From the NCBI GenBank assembly GCA_020446815.1, contig JAGRDY010000034.1:1-64000 (forward strand): a stretch of 64,000 bases of DNA, read 5' to 3'. Under the pieces are notes generated by a model. It was not told where the DNA came from. It made no database searches and worked only from the letters and a program-made list of their open reading frames with translations. A program made the translations under genes and the position numbers. Within the stretch, counting starts at the first letter, position 1. Each line of letters starts with the position of its first letter. This stretch comes from Paracoccaceae bacterium (GTDB lineage Bacteria; Pseudomonadota; Alphaproteobacteria; Rhodobacterales; Rhodobacteraceae). Shown here piece by piece: positions 1-7,969 of the stretch.

Positions 1-1
1 C

Positions 2-189
2 GGCACAGTCCTCGACGAGTTCTTCCGCGTGAAGATGCGCGAGACCTTCTACGACACCGTCAAGGCGCTCCAGGTCGACCTCGACGCCTGGCTCGTCCAC
101 TACAACACCGAGCGCCCGCACCTGGGCACCGCAACCAGGGCAGACGGCCCATCGAAACCGTCATGTCATTCGTAAGCCAAGAAGGTTAA
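2..189 (+). pseudogene. IS481-family transposase, 3' end, frameshifted
   Basis: The first bases encode the end of an integrase-core (DDE) transposase: the stretch LDAWLVHYNTERPHLG is the conserved C-terminal part of IS481/IS3-type transposases. The reading frame that starts at base 2 runs to a stop at 173-175, but the expected tail (NQGRRPIETVMSF...) continues in the next frame and stops at 187-189. A single base appears to be missing near 127-131, so this copy is frameshifted near its C terminus. The gene enters from the left edge. It directly abuts the damaged gene that follows, which suggests the insertion truncated it. The family call is by recognition of the C-terminal motif only. Confidence 0.75.
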
Positions 190-191
190 GT

Positions 192-905
192 GGACACCTT
201 ACTACCTACAGGGTAAAAGACGGCGATCCGCTTGCGGGTCTGATCTCGGGCAACGACCGGACCCTGCTGCTCGAAAGACTGTTCGATGGTACAGGTGACA
301 AAAGCCGCATGGGCAAAGTGCGGCGTTTGTGGCGGGACCATCTTGGCCTTGCAAGCAATGACGAGCTGAAGGGCGTGTTGCGCGGGTTTCGCATCATCGA
401 GGACCACCGCACCCTCGACGAGTTGCGGAGCCAAATCCGCTTCAAAGCCCAGGTCGTTGGCCTCATGGGTATGAATGCCAGCGACTCTGACTTTCGTTAT
501 GACGAGCTTGCCCGCCAGCTCAAAATCCGAAACCTGAACGCCCTTACCCGCGAGACCCTGCTTCAGCTCTGCCGTGATGAAGGGCTTATTGTCGAAAGTT
601 CTCAGGCGGCTGACACGGCATTGCCGGTCGCCATTCGTACGTTTCTCGGTCCTGCTGCTGATGTATCCGATGCCCTGCCGGACAACACGCTCGTTCTGAC
701 CGATGAGTTTAGACAGCGATACCTTCAGGACGGTCGAGACTGACAAGGCGAAATCCGGCCCCAGGTGAAGCATTTCCTGCGCGATATGGTCCGCAAGTCC
801 GCTCGCCTGCGTCTCATCCTGGATGCCCACGCTTCAGTTGCGTTCCTGGCGGGCACCGTTCTCGACGTGAAGTCTTCCGTCGAAGTTCATCTTGTTCAAA
901 AGGGG
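192..905 (+). pseudogene. SAVED-domain (CBASS-type) protein remnant, 5' truncated, internal stop
   Basis: One reading frame runs from the IS end (about 192) to 905, interrupted only by TGA at 741-743. The first part (ORF ATG at 309) reads like the middle of a helical effector/NTPase-type protein. The part after the stop contains LDAHASVAFLAGTVLDVKS followed by VEVHLVQKG, which resembles the SAVED domain of CBASS effectors, the sensor that binds cyclic oligonucleotides. The stop lies where related proteins tend to have Trp (RDW), so TGG to TGA is the simplest reading. The N terminus is replaced by the IS element, and the C terminus breaks off around 905, where a relaxase frame begins. Family assignment comes from remembered motifs; the exact effector type is unknown. 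Almost certainly non-functional. Confidence 0.5.
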
Positions 906-949
906 CGCGTATCCATGCCAGCACGGACCGCCGCGTTGCGTGGACGCAG

Positions 950-1807
950 ATGCTCAATCTTACCACCCAGGTCCCGGACAAGGCATGGCGGATCATGGCT
1001 GCTACCGCCATGGCGCAGAACGAGATTAAGAAGGCGGCGGGGCTGAAGGCAGGAAAGCGCTGCACCAATCCGGTCTATGCGTATTCGCTGTCCTGGAGCC
1101 TTGATGATCCGGTCGATCGGCAGGAGATGGAGCGCGCGGTGAAGCAGTCGCTGGCGGTGCTCGGCTTTGCAGGCCGGCAGGCGCTGATTGTCTGCCATAA
1201 CGATGAGCCGCAGCCGCATGTGCATGTGATCGTCAACAGGGTTCATCCCGAATCGGTCCGCGCGGATCACGCCGTGCCGGCGATGCGCGTTGATGGCGTC
1301 GATTATCCCGCGCGCCGGCGGGAGCTCAGCAACGATCATCTTGCGCTCTCGCGGTGGGCGGAAGCCTACCAGAAGCGGAGGGGGCAGGAACATCTGACGC
1401 CCAAGCGTACGGCGAACAATCAGGTGCGCGAAAAGGGCTCCTTCGTCAAGGATGCCGGCGCGCTTTCGCGTAGCGCTTACGAGCGCCTTGCCGGCGACGC
1501 CGGCGCACTGTGGCGATCGAAAAAGACGATCCTTGCGCAGGTGCATCGGCGCCGCGAAGCCGAGCGCAAGAACCTTGAAGCGACCCACACTGGGCAGCGC
1601 GCATTCCTTTATGATGAAAAGGAGGCGCAGATCGGGTCCGCACGCGCGGAGAACAAACAAAAGTTCCGCCCGCAGTGGGCGGCGCTGTTCCGGCGGCAGG
1701 AAAAGGAAAAAGCCGATCACGAAAGACAGCAAAGCAGCTTTTTCTTCCGGTTGCGTCCTGCTGCGCAGCGCACCCTTGCGCATGCGTGCGATCCATCTGA
1801 GCCATGA
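950..1807 (+). pseudogene. Relaxase / mobilization nuclease, N-terminal part (5' truncated)
   Basis: This frame encodes a plasmid-mobilization relaxase core. It begins in frame near 906 (RRVAWTQ before the first ATG at 950) and contains AWRIMAATAM, the line YAYSLSW, and the metal-binding motif HVHVIVNRVHP around residue 86, the three-histidine signature (motif III) of MOB relaxases. A second conserved block, ELSNDHLALSRWAEAYQ, follows. The N-terminal segment that carries the catalytic tyrosine in this family is missing: a fragment of an unrelated gene stands directly upstream and there is no plausible start with it. After about base 1740 the frame runs into unconserved sequence and stops at 1807, while recognisable relaxase C-terminal sequence continues in another frame. 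The protein is therefore probably dead. Confidence 0.7.
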
Positions 1808-2966
1808 CCGCTACAAGCTCATGGACTGCGCCTGCGACCTTGCCCGCCGCTTTGGGCTGGAACTGCCGCCCGGTCTCCTGGCCTGGGAAGAAAAACGAAA
1901 GTACGAAAAGAAAAAGCTGGAGCCCACGCTCGCGGAGCGTGCCCAGGCCGAGAAAAGCGGTATCGCGCCGGACGAGCGCCGCGAGGAAATCACCGAAGCC
2001 TTCGAGCAGGCAGACAGCGCCGAAGCTTTCCGAGCCGCGCTTGTTGAACGCAGTTACATCCTTGCACGGGGTGACCGGCGCGGCCTTGTCATCGTTGACG
2101 AGCAGGGCGATGTGCACAGCCTGACCCGCTACATCAAAGGCCAGCGCGCAAAGGATGTCAGGGCCAGGCTCCCGGCGCTCGATCCCGATGACCTGCCGGA
2201 TGTCGAGCAGGCGAAAGCGCTGATCCGCGAGCGGCGGGACAAAGAAAAGCAGGCGCGCGGTGAAGGCGAGAAAAGCGGCGATACCGGCGGTGAGGATATG
2301 TTCGCCCCGCAGCGCAAGGCGCTTGAAAGGCACCTTGCGAAACTGCAGCGCCGGCGCCGGCTTGCGCTTACCTCCGACGAACAGGCGCTATTGATCCGGC
2401 AGCAGCAGGAACGGCTCGCTGTTCACGCTGCACAGCTACGGGAAAGCAGCGGGCTGCTGTTCCGGGCGCGGAGCGCCGTGGCTGCACTGATCGGCAGAAC
2501 ACCGGGTCTGCGATCGGTGCTCTGTCCGCTGCAGGCGATGACCGGGCTTGATCCCAAGGTGCGCCATGAGAAGGAGCGCGTTGCTCTGTTGGGGCGCCAT
2601 TTCCGCGAAAAGGAGGATATTGAGCGCAATAAGCGGATGCTGATGCGAGTTGAGGTTCGCGAGCGGCAAGCGCTTGAGCGGAAAATGATGATGGTCAGGC
2701 GTCGGCTTGCGGCAAATAACGACATGCTGACGGATGAATTTTCGGGGGCGGCGCAGGCCCTTGCCGGCCCACAGGACCATGTGGAACGGACAAAGGCGCC
2801 AGTGGAGCTGCGCCTTTCGGAACAGTTCAACGACGCCGGGGAATTCGCCGAAGGAATGAAAGAGGTCCTGCGTGAGGACCACTTCGGTGAGCGTGGCGAG
2901 AAACCACCGGAAGAAAGGCAACGCAGGGCACGAAAGCCGCGCAGACGGCGCGGCCACAAACGATAG
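1782..2966 (+). pseudogene. Relaxase C-terminal part in a second frame (frameshifted)
   Basis: Starting near the ATG at 1782, this frame encodes about 394 residues rich in charged helices. It contains the block EITEAFEQADSAEAFRAAL followed by SYILARGDRRGLVIVD and VHSLTRYIKG, which in many alphaproteobacterial relaxases forms a domain C-terminal to the nuclease. The tail ends in a very basic Arg/Lys-rich stretch, as relaxase tails often do. It overlaps the preceding relaxase frame by 26 nt. The simplest explanation is one relaxase gene broken by a frameshift between about 1735 and 1785. A separate gene with its own start at 1782 is the alternative; I see no good ribosome-binding site there. 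Confidence 0.55.
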
Positions 2967-3060
2967 CCCGGGAGCTTATCGGGAAGACTGGCGCTTACGG
3001 CAAAGGACTGGGTGGGCATGCCTATTGAATATAAGCGCCCCGCGTGTATCGCTTTGTTCC

Positions 3061-4638
3061 ATGGCAAGAAAAGTCACGGCGCCGCCGCCTGAATTTGGGA
3101 ACCGCGAAACACTTCTGCGCTGGATGAGAAAGCAGCCGCAAGAGGTTTCCCGCGTGTTGGCGGCGCGGGCGGGTCTGCGCGTTTTGCCTTTCATCCATAG
3201 GGACCCGCAGTTTCAGCCCGAAGATCAGCCCGATCGCCGGCTGACCTTGTTCCGGGCAAACCTTATTGCCTGGGCACATGTCGCGCTGTCCGAAGACAGG
3301 GAGGTCTGGGAGGCTGCCGGCGCGGTCCGCGATCTCGCGCAGGTTGACGAGTTTCTCTACGGGTCAACGAAAGTGGCCGCACGCGCGATCGTCACCGTCA
3401 ATTCCGGCTTTCCGATGGATCATTCCAGACGATACGAAAAGGCAGCCAAGGCGATTACTTCACAGCAGTTTTCTAAGACCGGCACGGTCGAGGCAGCAGC
3501 GCTGGATGCCGCGCGCCTGCATGGCGGTATGCAGACTTCACTGCTGGCTACTAAGCCGCTCTGGCCCGCCGGTTGCGCGGACTGGATTATGCGGACCTGG
3601 ACAGAGCTTCGCGATGAATTGCTTGCCGCCGATGATGGCTGGGAGGTCTGGACCAACTGGTATGAAGCTCGGCTTGCCGGCGCGCCGTTCGATCCGGCGC
3701 TGGAGCGCAAGCGTGCGTTGTTCCCCTTTGAAAACAAGCCGCAGCCGGTTGAAGCTGTGAACAGCGCGCTTGCGGCCTTGATAGAGGCGCATCAGGGCTA
3801 CCCGGCGCTCATCCCTGAAGAGCGGCTTTCGCCGGCAGTCTTTGTTGCGGGACGAGAGGTGATCGATGCGTTGCCGCAGGCGATTGCGGTTGATGCCGGC
3901 AAACGTCCTGTCATCGCGCCCGCGCGAAAGGCACTCTGCGCGATGATGGATGATCTGGCCGCCAGCGCAGGCGGCGCGCAGTTTCCGAGAATGGCACGTA
4001 CCCTTACGCGTTCCCGGGCGGCACTGGGTGATGACATCGATACGCTCGATGTCATCGGTCTGGGGGTTCATGCCGGCGTGCTTTCGGCCTATGCCCGCCG
4101 CGCCGATGAATTCCTTCTTCCCGAGGATGCTTCGCAGCTCGTGTCTCTTGAGGCGCAGCTCGGCAGCTTTCTTGCGCAGTTCGATGAATGGCGCGCGTAT
4201 GTCACTGCGATGGCGGTGCCGCTTGGCGGCGCCGATGCCGAGCTGCAGGCGCTCAAGGATGCGCAGTCTGCCATGGCAAAACTGATGGGGCTCGCCCCCG
4301 ATCTGTTTTCCGAACAGGCGAAAGCGATGCTCTCGTCTCTTGCCGACGCCGCTTCGGCAGAGGGAGAGCCTGCAACCAGTGCCGAGATGCAGCAGGGACT
4401 GCGGCGCAGCTATCTGCGCACGGTACGCTCCGCCCTGCGGGCGGTGTCCATCTGGGTCCTTGATCAGGTCAAGCAGGGCGCGGGCAAGGGTATTCAGGGG
4501 ACCGTTGGTCTTGGCGCTGCGGCCCTGCTGACCGGCGCCGGCATGTTGCTGATGCGCCTTGCTTCGGGACTGCCGGCCGAGTTTGGCTTCTTATCTGCGA
4601 TCTTGTCCTATCTCTTGCGCCTTGCGGCGGGGGGATAG
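3061..4638 (+). CDS. Hypothetical protein with C-terminal membrane segments
   Basis: A 525-residue protein that I cannot assign to a named family. The chosen start (MARKVTAPPPEFG) is the first ATG after which the sequence looks protein-like; the frame is open further upstream but that part overlaps the relaxase end. The N-terminal 200 residues contain the motif GWEVWTNWYEARLAG, which I associate with uncharacterised proteins of alphaproteobacterial mobile elements. The middle is mostly predicted helix. The last 50 residues hold two hydrophobic stretches (around GLGAAALLTGAGMLLMRLA and FLSAILSYLLRLA), so the protein is probably anchored in the inner membrane by its C terminus. It follows the relaxase remnant by 94 nt and is cargo of the same element. 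Confidence 0.65.
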   Translation: MARKVTAPPPEFGNRETLLRWMRKQPQEVSRVLAARAGLRVLPFIHRDPQFQPEDQPDRRLTLFRANLIAWAHVALSEDREVWEAAGAVRDLAQVDEFLYGSTKVAARAIVTVNSGFPMDHSRRYEKAAKAITSQQFSKTGTVEAAALDAARLHGGMQTSLLATKPLWPAGCADWIMRTWTELRDELLAADDGWEVWTNWYEARLAGAPFDPALERKRALFPFENKPQPVEAVNSALAALIEAHQGYPALIPEERLSPAVFVAGREVIDALPQAIAVDAGKRPVIAPARKALCAMMDDLAASAGGAQFPRMARTLTRSRAALGDDIDTLDVIGLGVHAGVLSAYARRADEFLLPEDASQLVSLEAQLGSFLAQFDEWRAYVTAMAVPLGGADAELQALKDAQSAMAKLMGLAPDLFSEQAKAMLSSLADAASAEGEPATSAEMQQGLRRSYLRTVRSALRAVSIWVLDQVKQGAGKGIQGTVGLGAAALLTGAGMLLMRLASGLPAEFGFLSAILSYLLRLAAGG

Positions 4639-4733
4639 CGCGGGAAGACCAAGCCGTGGGTGCACCTAGACCAGCCGCAAAGTAGTCCCACTTCCACAAG
4701 TCGCTACAAGAATGATGTTCGCCGCAATAATGC

Positions 4734-6065
4734 TCAGTCATCATCGCCCGACAATTTATCCGGCATTTCGAGCATGCGCACGCGTTGCCTGATCGCTGCC
4801 GTTACCGAGTCGGTCAGCTCGGCCGGGAAGTCCTTTGGCAGGGTGGCGATGGTGGATTCGATGGCCTTGTCTGCGTTGGTGCGAATGTCATCGAACAGGG
4901 TCCCGATGGCCTGACGGGACAGGCCGGAAGCAAGGCCGGTTTGGGCAAAGTCCTTTGCGAGGATGTCCACAATACGGTAGCGCCGTCTGCGTCCGACCCG
5001 CATCGTGAGCCGGAAATACTTGCGCTCAATCTGCCTTGTATCAAGGTTCGGCTGAACCGTCAGAACATCGTAGAACGGGGTCAGGTGAAAGCGCCCGCCC
5101 GGCAGCAGCGCGATGCTGAAATTCTTGGCATGACCGTCGGTGGCGCCGATCAGCCAGAACAGGATATTCGCCTTGAAGAAATCAAGGCGGTCCTGCGCCG
5201 GGTTGTCGCTGGCGCGCAGAAGGCTCATGATCTCGGTGATACCGGGTCCGCCCTCGCTCTGGTATTTGCGGGTCGGCGGCACCGAGAGTGCCTGGCAGCA
5301 GTCCTCCTGCGGCAGCCGGAGCAGCCGGCCGTCCTTCGTCCAGAGCCGGTCAAAGCGCTCGACCACCAGCGCCTTGTGCTCCCCGAACGTGGCGATCGCG
5401 GTTTGCGCGGCACACAGGCCAAAGCCTTCCATCAGCTTCAGGCAGAAATACTCGTTCTCCACACTGCTCGTGAGGTCCATGCCGTTCGGCAGTCTTCCGA
5501 TCTGCGGCTTGATGATATGGGTGGTCGGGGTCGTTCCGGTTGGCTCGATCCACTGGTCCTGATGATAGAGAAGGGCGGTCTTTTCCTGTGCGCCCGCCAC
5601 AGAAATCCGGAAATCATGATCGGAGCGAATGCCGAGCGGGCTGACATCGAGTTCGGCGAGCATGGCGCCAATCTGATCCTCGCTGAGCGGCTCGCCGGTC
5701 AGCGTCTTCGGGTCTGCGGGTTCCTCACCCTCAGGCAGAAACTGCAGCGCGCCAACGCAGTCGCGGCCGATTTCCGAGAGCAGGCTGTAGGCATCGGTGC
5801 CTCTCGCGCCGACGCGCTGCGCCACACGCCGGCGAATTGGCTCATTGTCGGGCAGCAGGTTTTCGAACACGGCAATCACCGGCTCGCCGATATAACGGTC
5901 TGCGCGCAGCGGCAGGGAGCGCGAGACTGGCAGGCTGTGCTCCCAATCAAGCCATGGGCGCCCATAGGCGAAGCTGATCGCGCCGCTGGCCTCACGCAGC
6001 AGCTCTCCCACGAGCCTTCCGTTCAGGAAAACGTTCAGCGGGATGTAAGCGCGCCGGCGTCCCAT
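4734..6065 (-). CDS. hipA: HipA-type serine/threonine kinase toxin
   Basis: Full-length (443 aa) member of the HipA kinase family, whose E. coli prototype phosphorylates glutamyl-tRNA synthetase and arrests growth. The N-terminal couple-HipA domain (VFLNGRLVGEL, then ENLLPDNEPIRRR) is followed by the nucleotide-binding loop SVAGAQEKTALLY (about residue 155), the catalytic loop GATDGHAKNFS (about 310) and the metal-binding segment LTPFYDVLT (about 330), so the expected active-site residues are present. The gene lies 3 nt downstream of hipB on the same strand and will be co-transcribed and repressed with it. It is cargo of the mobile element on the left. The natural substrate here is unknown. 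Confidence 0.93.
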   Translation of the reverse strand: MGRRRAYIPLNVFLNGRLVGELLREASGAISFAYGRPWLDWEHSLPVSRSLPLRADRYIGEPVIAVFENLLPDNEPIRRRVAQRVGARGTDAYSLLSEIGRDCVGALQFLPEGEEPADPKTLTGEPLSEDQIGAMLAELDVSPLGIRSDHDFRISVAGAQEKTALLYHQDQWIEPTGTTPTTHIIKPQIGRLPNGMDLTSSVENEYFCLKLMEGFGLCAAQTAIATFGEHKALVVERFDRLWTKDGRLLRLPQEDCCQALSVPPTRKYQSEGGPGITEIMSLLRASDNPAQDRLDFFKANILFWLIGATDGHAKNFSIALLPGGRFHLTPFYDVLTVQPNLDTRQIERKYFRLTMRVGRRRRYRIVDILAKDFAQTGLASGLSRQAIGTLFDDIRTNADKAIESTIATLPKDFPAELTDSVTAAIRQRVRMLEMPDKLSGDDD

Positions 6066-6068
6066 GAT

Positions 6069-6317
6069 TTAAAAGATGTCCTCGATCGCCGGCGCACTGC
6101 TGCGCTCTGTGAATACAAGCTCCAGACTGAGCGCAGCGCACAGGTCAAAGAGCGTCTCCAGCTTGGTGCCAGGATGGCCGTTCTCGATCTTCGAGATCGT
6201 CTCCTGCCAGATGCCGCTGCGCGCCGCGAGCTCCTTCTGTGTCAGCTTCTTTGCCTTGCGCGCCTCACGCAGCGCATGGCCGACATCGCTAGGGCTTCTT
6301 GCGATATGCCTCATCAT
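6069..6317 (-). CDS. hipB: HipB-type antitoxin, XRE helix-turn-helix repressor
   Basis: Small (82 aa) DNA-binding antitoxin. The XRE helix-turn-helix is clear: KLTQKELAARSG (helices 2-3), then ETISKIENG and KLETLFDLCAAL. It pairs with the HipA kinase encoded 3 nt downstream, neutralising it and repressing the operon. Two consecutive ATGs (6317 and 6314) stand after an AAGGAG ribosome-binding site; the second has the better spacing. Upstream lie four evenly spaced palindromes that should be its operators. The C-terminal tail after the HTH is short, as in E. coli HipB. Confidence 0.92.
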   Translation of the reverse strand: MMRHIARSPSDVGHALREARKAKKLTQKELAARSGIWQETISKIENGHPGTKLETLFDLCAALSLELVFTERSSAPAIEDIF

Positions 6318-6337
6318 CAGCTCCTTTTTTTATTCAG

Positions 6338-6436
6338 TATGAGTTATAGATCATAAGGTGTCAATATGATCTTTAGAGCATAAAGTGGAGTTATGATCCG
6401 TAAATCATTTTCGTTAATTATGATTTTTGGATCATA
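6338..6436. promoter_or_regulatory. hipBA operator array: four palindromes at a 27-bp period
   Basis: Four 18-bp inverted repeats of consensus TATGAT-N6-ATCATA lie at 6338-6355, 6365-6382, 6392-6409 and 6419-6436. The start-to-start distance is 27 bp every time. The fourth has perfect arms; the others carry one mismatch each (TATGAG, AGCATA, ATCATT). The array sits immediately upstream of hipB, covers the place where its minus-strand promoter must be, and is strongly AT-rich against its surroundings. E. coli HipB also uses four palindromic operators, with a different sequence, so this is very probably the autorepression region. Confidence 0.88.
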
Positions 6437-6545
6437 GGATGCTCATGGCATGCTGGTAGCGAACCGTCGCGCTGTGGGGAGTGAATGCTCTTTTGAAACT
6501 GCAGTGCGAGTTCCATAATCCAATGCACCGGGCTATCTTCGCGCC

Positions 6546-6998
6546 ATGAAGGTCCTGTTCGTCTGCACTGCCAACAAGCTGAGAAGCCCAACGGCCGAAG
6601 ACCTGTTCAAGGGGCGGCCGGGGTTTGATGTCCTGTCGGCCGGCACCTCGACGGAGGCGCCGCGGCCGCTGACCAGGGAGCTTGTTGCCAGCGCCGATCT
6701 GATCTTCGTGATGGAGAGCCACCACCGCGAGCGGATCAGGAAGAAGTTCAGGCAGCGGCCGCGGGACGAGGCGATCATCACGCTGCATATCCCCGATGAA
6801 TACGAGCGCAATGATCCGGTGTTGATCAAGCTACTGGAGGAGAAGGCGGGGCCGTATCTTTTACGGCCTAAAAGCCAGATTCCGGGCTTGGGGACAATTT
6901 GGGGACACAGCCGAGCCGATTCGGGCGATCTCCAGCGACAAGGAGCGACAATCAAATTATTGAAAACAAATAATAATGTAATTCAATCAGGGGCTTGA
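6546..6998 (+). CDS. Low-molecular-weight tyrosine-phosphatase-like protein with odd C-terminal extension
   Basis: The first 105 residues match the short family of low-molecular-weight protein tyrosine phosphatase-like proteins: MKVLFVCTANKLRSPTAE carries the P-loop, LSAGT and DLIFVMESHHRERI follow, and the core ends at EEKAGPYL. Relatives usually stop about here. In this copy the frame runs on for roughly 45 residues (to 6998) with no recognisable similarity, right up to the tRNA attachment-site scar. The end of the gene was therefore probably altered at the element boundary, and the native stop lost. The P-loop reads CTANKLR where a canonical phosphatase has CxxNxCRS, so the catalytic role is uncertain. 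It is divergent from hipBA. Confidence 0.7.
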   Translation: MKVLFVCTANKLRSPTAEDLFKGRPGFDVLSAGTSTEAPRPLTRELVASADLIFVMESHHRERIRKKFRQRPRDEAIITLHIPDEYERNDPVLIKLLEEKAGPYLLRPKSQIPGLGTIWGHSRADSGDLQRQGATIKLLKTNNNVIQSGA

Positions 6999-7002
6999 GA
7001 AC

Positions 7003-7050
7003 GCCCTCCAAAGGCAGAGGCCACAGGTTCGAATCCTGTCGGGTGCGCCA
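7003..7050 (+). tRNA. 3' half of a tRNA-Arg gene: attachment-site scar
   Basis: These 48 nt match the 3' half of a tRNA: anticodon-stem 5' strand GCC, loop CTCCAAA, stem GGC, a 5-nt variable region, the T-arm ACAGG-TTCGAAT-CCTGT, acceptor strand CGGGTGC, discriminator G and CCA. The acceptor and T-arm fit tRNA-Arg of alphaproteobacteria. The loop here carries CCA where the usual copy would have CCG or CCT, so it has drifted. No 5' half (acceptor, D-arm) exists upstream; that sequence is AT-rich and unrelated. A partial tRNA end of this size is the usual mark left by a tyrosine-recombinase integrative element, so 7050 should be the element's right border. Confidence 0.7.
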
Positions 7051-7479
7051 AAATCTGCCAATAATTACCGGAATTTAGCGCTCGGGAACCTTCCCTGCGA
7101 AGAAGCGCGCCGAGAGTTGGGCGCGCGCCATCGAAAGCGAGATGGCCGCCGGTCACTTCGTTGACCGCACGCCAAGCCGGCTCCCTCCGTCAACCGAAAC
7201 CGCCGCTGGCATTTTTCGCGGCCCCTCTCCTGGGCCGCAGGCGAAAAGCGGTGCCGGATGTTACAGCGTAGAATCGAAACGCCATGAAAGCCTGCCACGC
7301 GCGGCGGCCGATTGCTTATGCATGAGAATGGTTATTCGGGAAATTCGGCGCTGGAATGCCCGTAATTCACGCCGGCTAGCAATTTACACCAGTTCGCAAT
7401 TCACACCGGTTTGCGACGAAAACGCCGATCGGGCGTTGGTCCCTGGATCAAGGCCGCGCGGCCATGAAGGCCGAGAGGC
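7051..7479. other. Intergenic stretch without a supportable gene
   Basis: About 430 bases outside the mobile element with several short open frames on both strands, none with a ribosome-binding site, protein-like composition or family resemblance. It contains the string GCGAAAAGCGGTGCC near 7241, which recurs at about 59093 in a similar context and may be part of a small dispersed repeat. A GGCCGCGCGGCC palindrome lies at about 7453. Confidence 0.5.
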
Positions 7480-7656
7480 TTAAAATGCCGCCCAGTCGGT
7501 GATCTGTGTCGTCTGCGCGGATGTTTCCGAATCTGCCCCGGATTGCTGCTGGGCTGTCTTTGGGGCTTCGGCCTGCTGTTGAAGGCTGCGTTGACGCGGC
7601 AGACCCGTACGCTGTTGCGGTACGGAATTGTCGCCCATCTGTTTCGACCCGTTCAT
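7480..7656 (-). CDS. Small hydrophilic hypothetical protein
   Basis: A 58-residue frame beginning MNGSKQMGDNSVPQQ and ending ITDWAAF. It is rich in Gln, Ser and Thr and has no hydrophobic segment. The start at 7656 is preceded by GAAAGGAAAAG at proper spacing, which is the main support for it being a gene. The frame is open 10 codons further upstream but that start lacks a ribosome-binding site. No family recognised. It stands alone, with non-coding sequence on both sides. Confidence 0.45.
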   Translation of the reverse strand: MNGSKQMGDNSVPQQRTGLPRQRSLQQQAEAPKTAQQQSGADSETSAQTTQITDWAAF

Positions 7657-7969
7657 CGAACTTTTCCTTTCGGACACGGAAATCAAGCCAAAACCGCGCC
7701 CTGTTACATAAGGTTACCAACTTCACACTTCACGGTGCCAGTGGCCGGGCGCATGTATTGCCGATGCCGCGCACCGTCAATGGATTTTGCGGCGATTCTG
7801 CGCTTCGCTCAAGAGAATGGGCGAATTTGCGCCGTATTGCGCGCCATTGGCGCAACACTCGGGGGTGCGCAAACCGGAAAACGCGCGAAATGCGAAACAA
7901 ATTCGCGTGTGCCATGGTGTTCGTTTTCAGCGATGGGTTGAAAACAAGCAAACAGGGCGGCAGGAAATT
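7657..7969. other. Intergenic stretch, no gene seen
   Basis: About 310 bases between two minus-strand genes. The open frames here have no start signal and no protein-like pattern. The part around 7815-7880 is dense in repeated GCGC/TTGCGC words and imperfect inverted repeats. I see no terminator with a T-run and no certain promoter. Confidence 0.45.

Noticed and set aside
4785-6356. 523-codon plus-strand frame opposite hipBA
   Set aside because: Shadow of hipA and hipB, both of which have full motifs and a shared operator.
7065-7298. 77-codon minus-strand frame beside the tRNA scar
   Set aside because: No start signal, Arg-rich random composition, no resemblance to any family.
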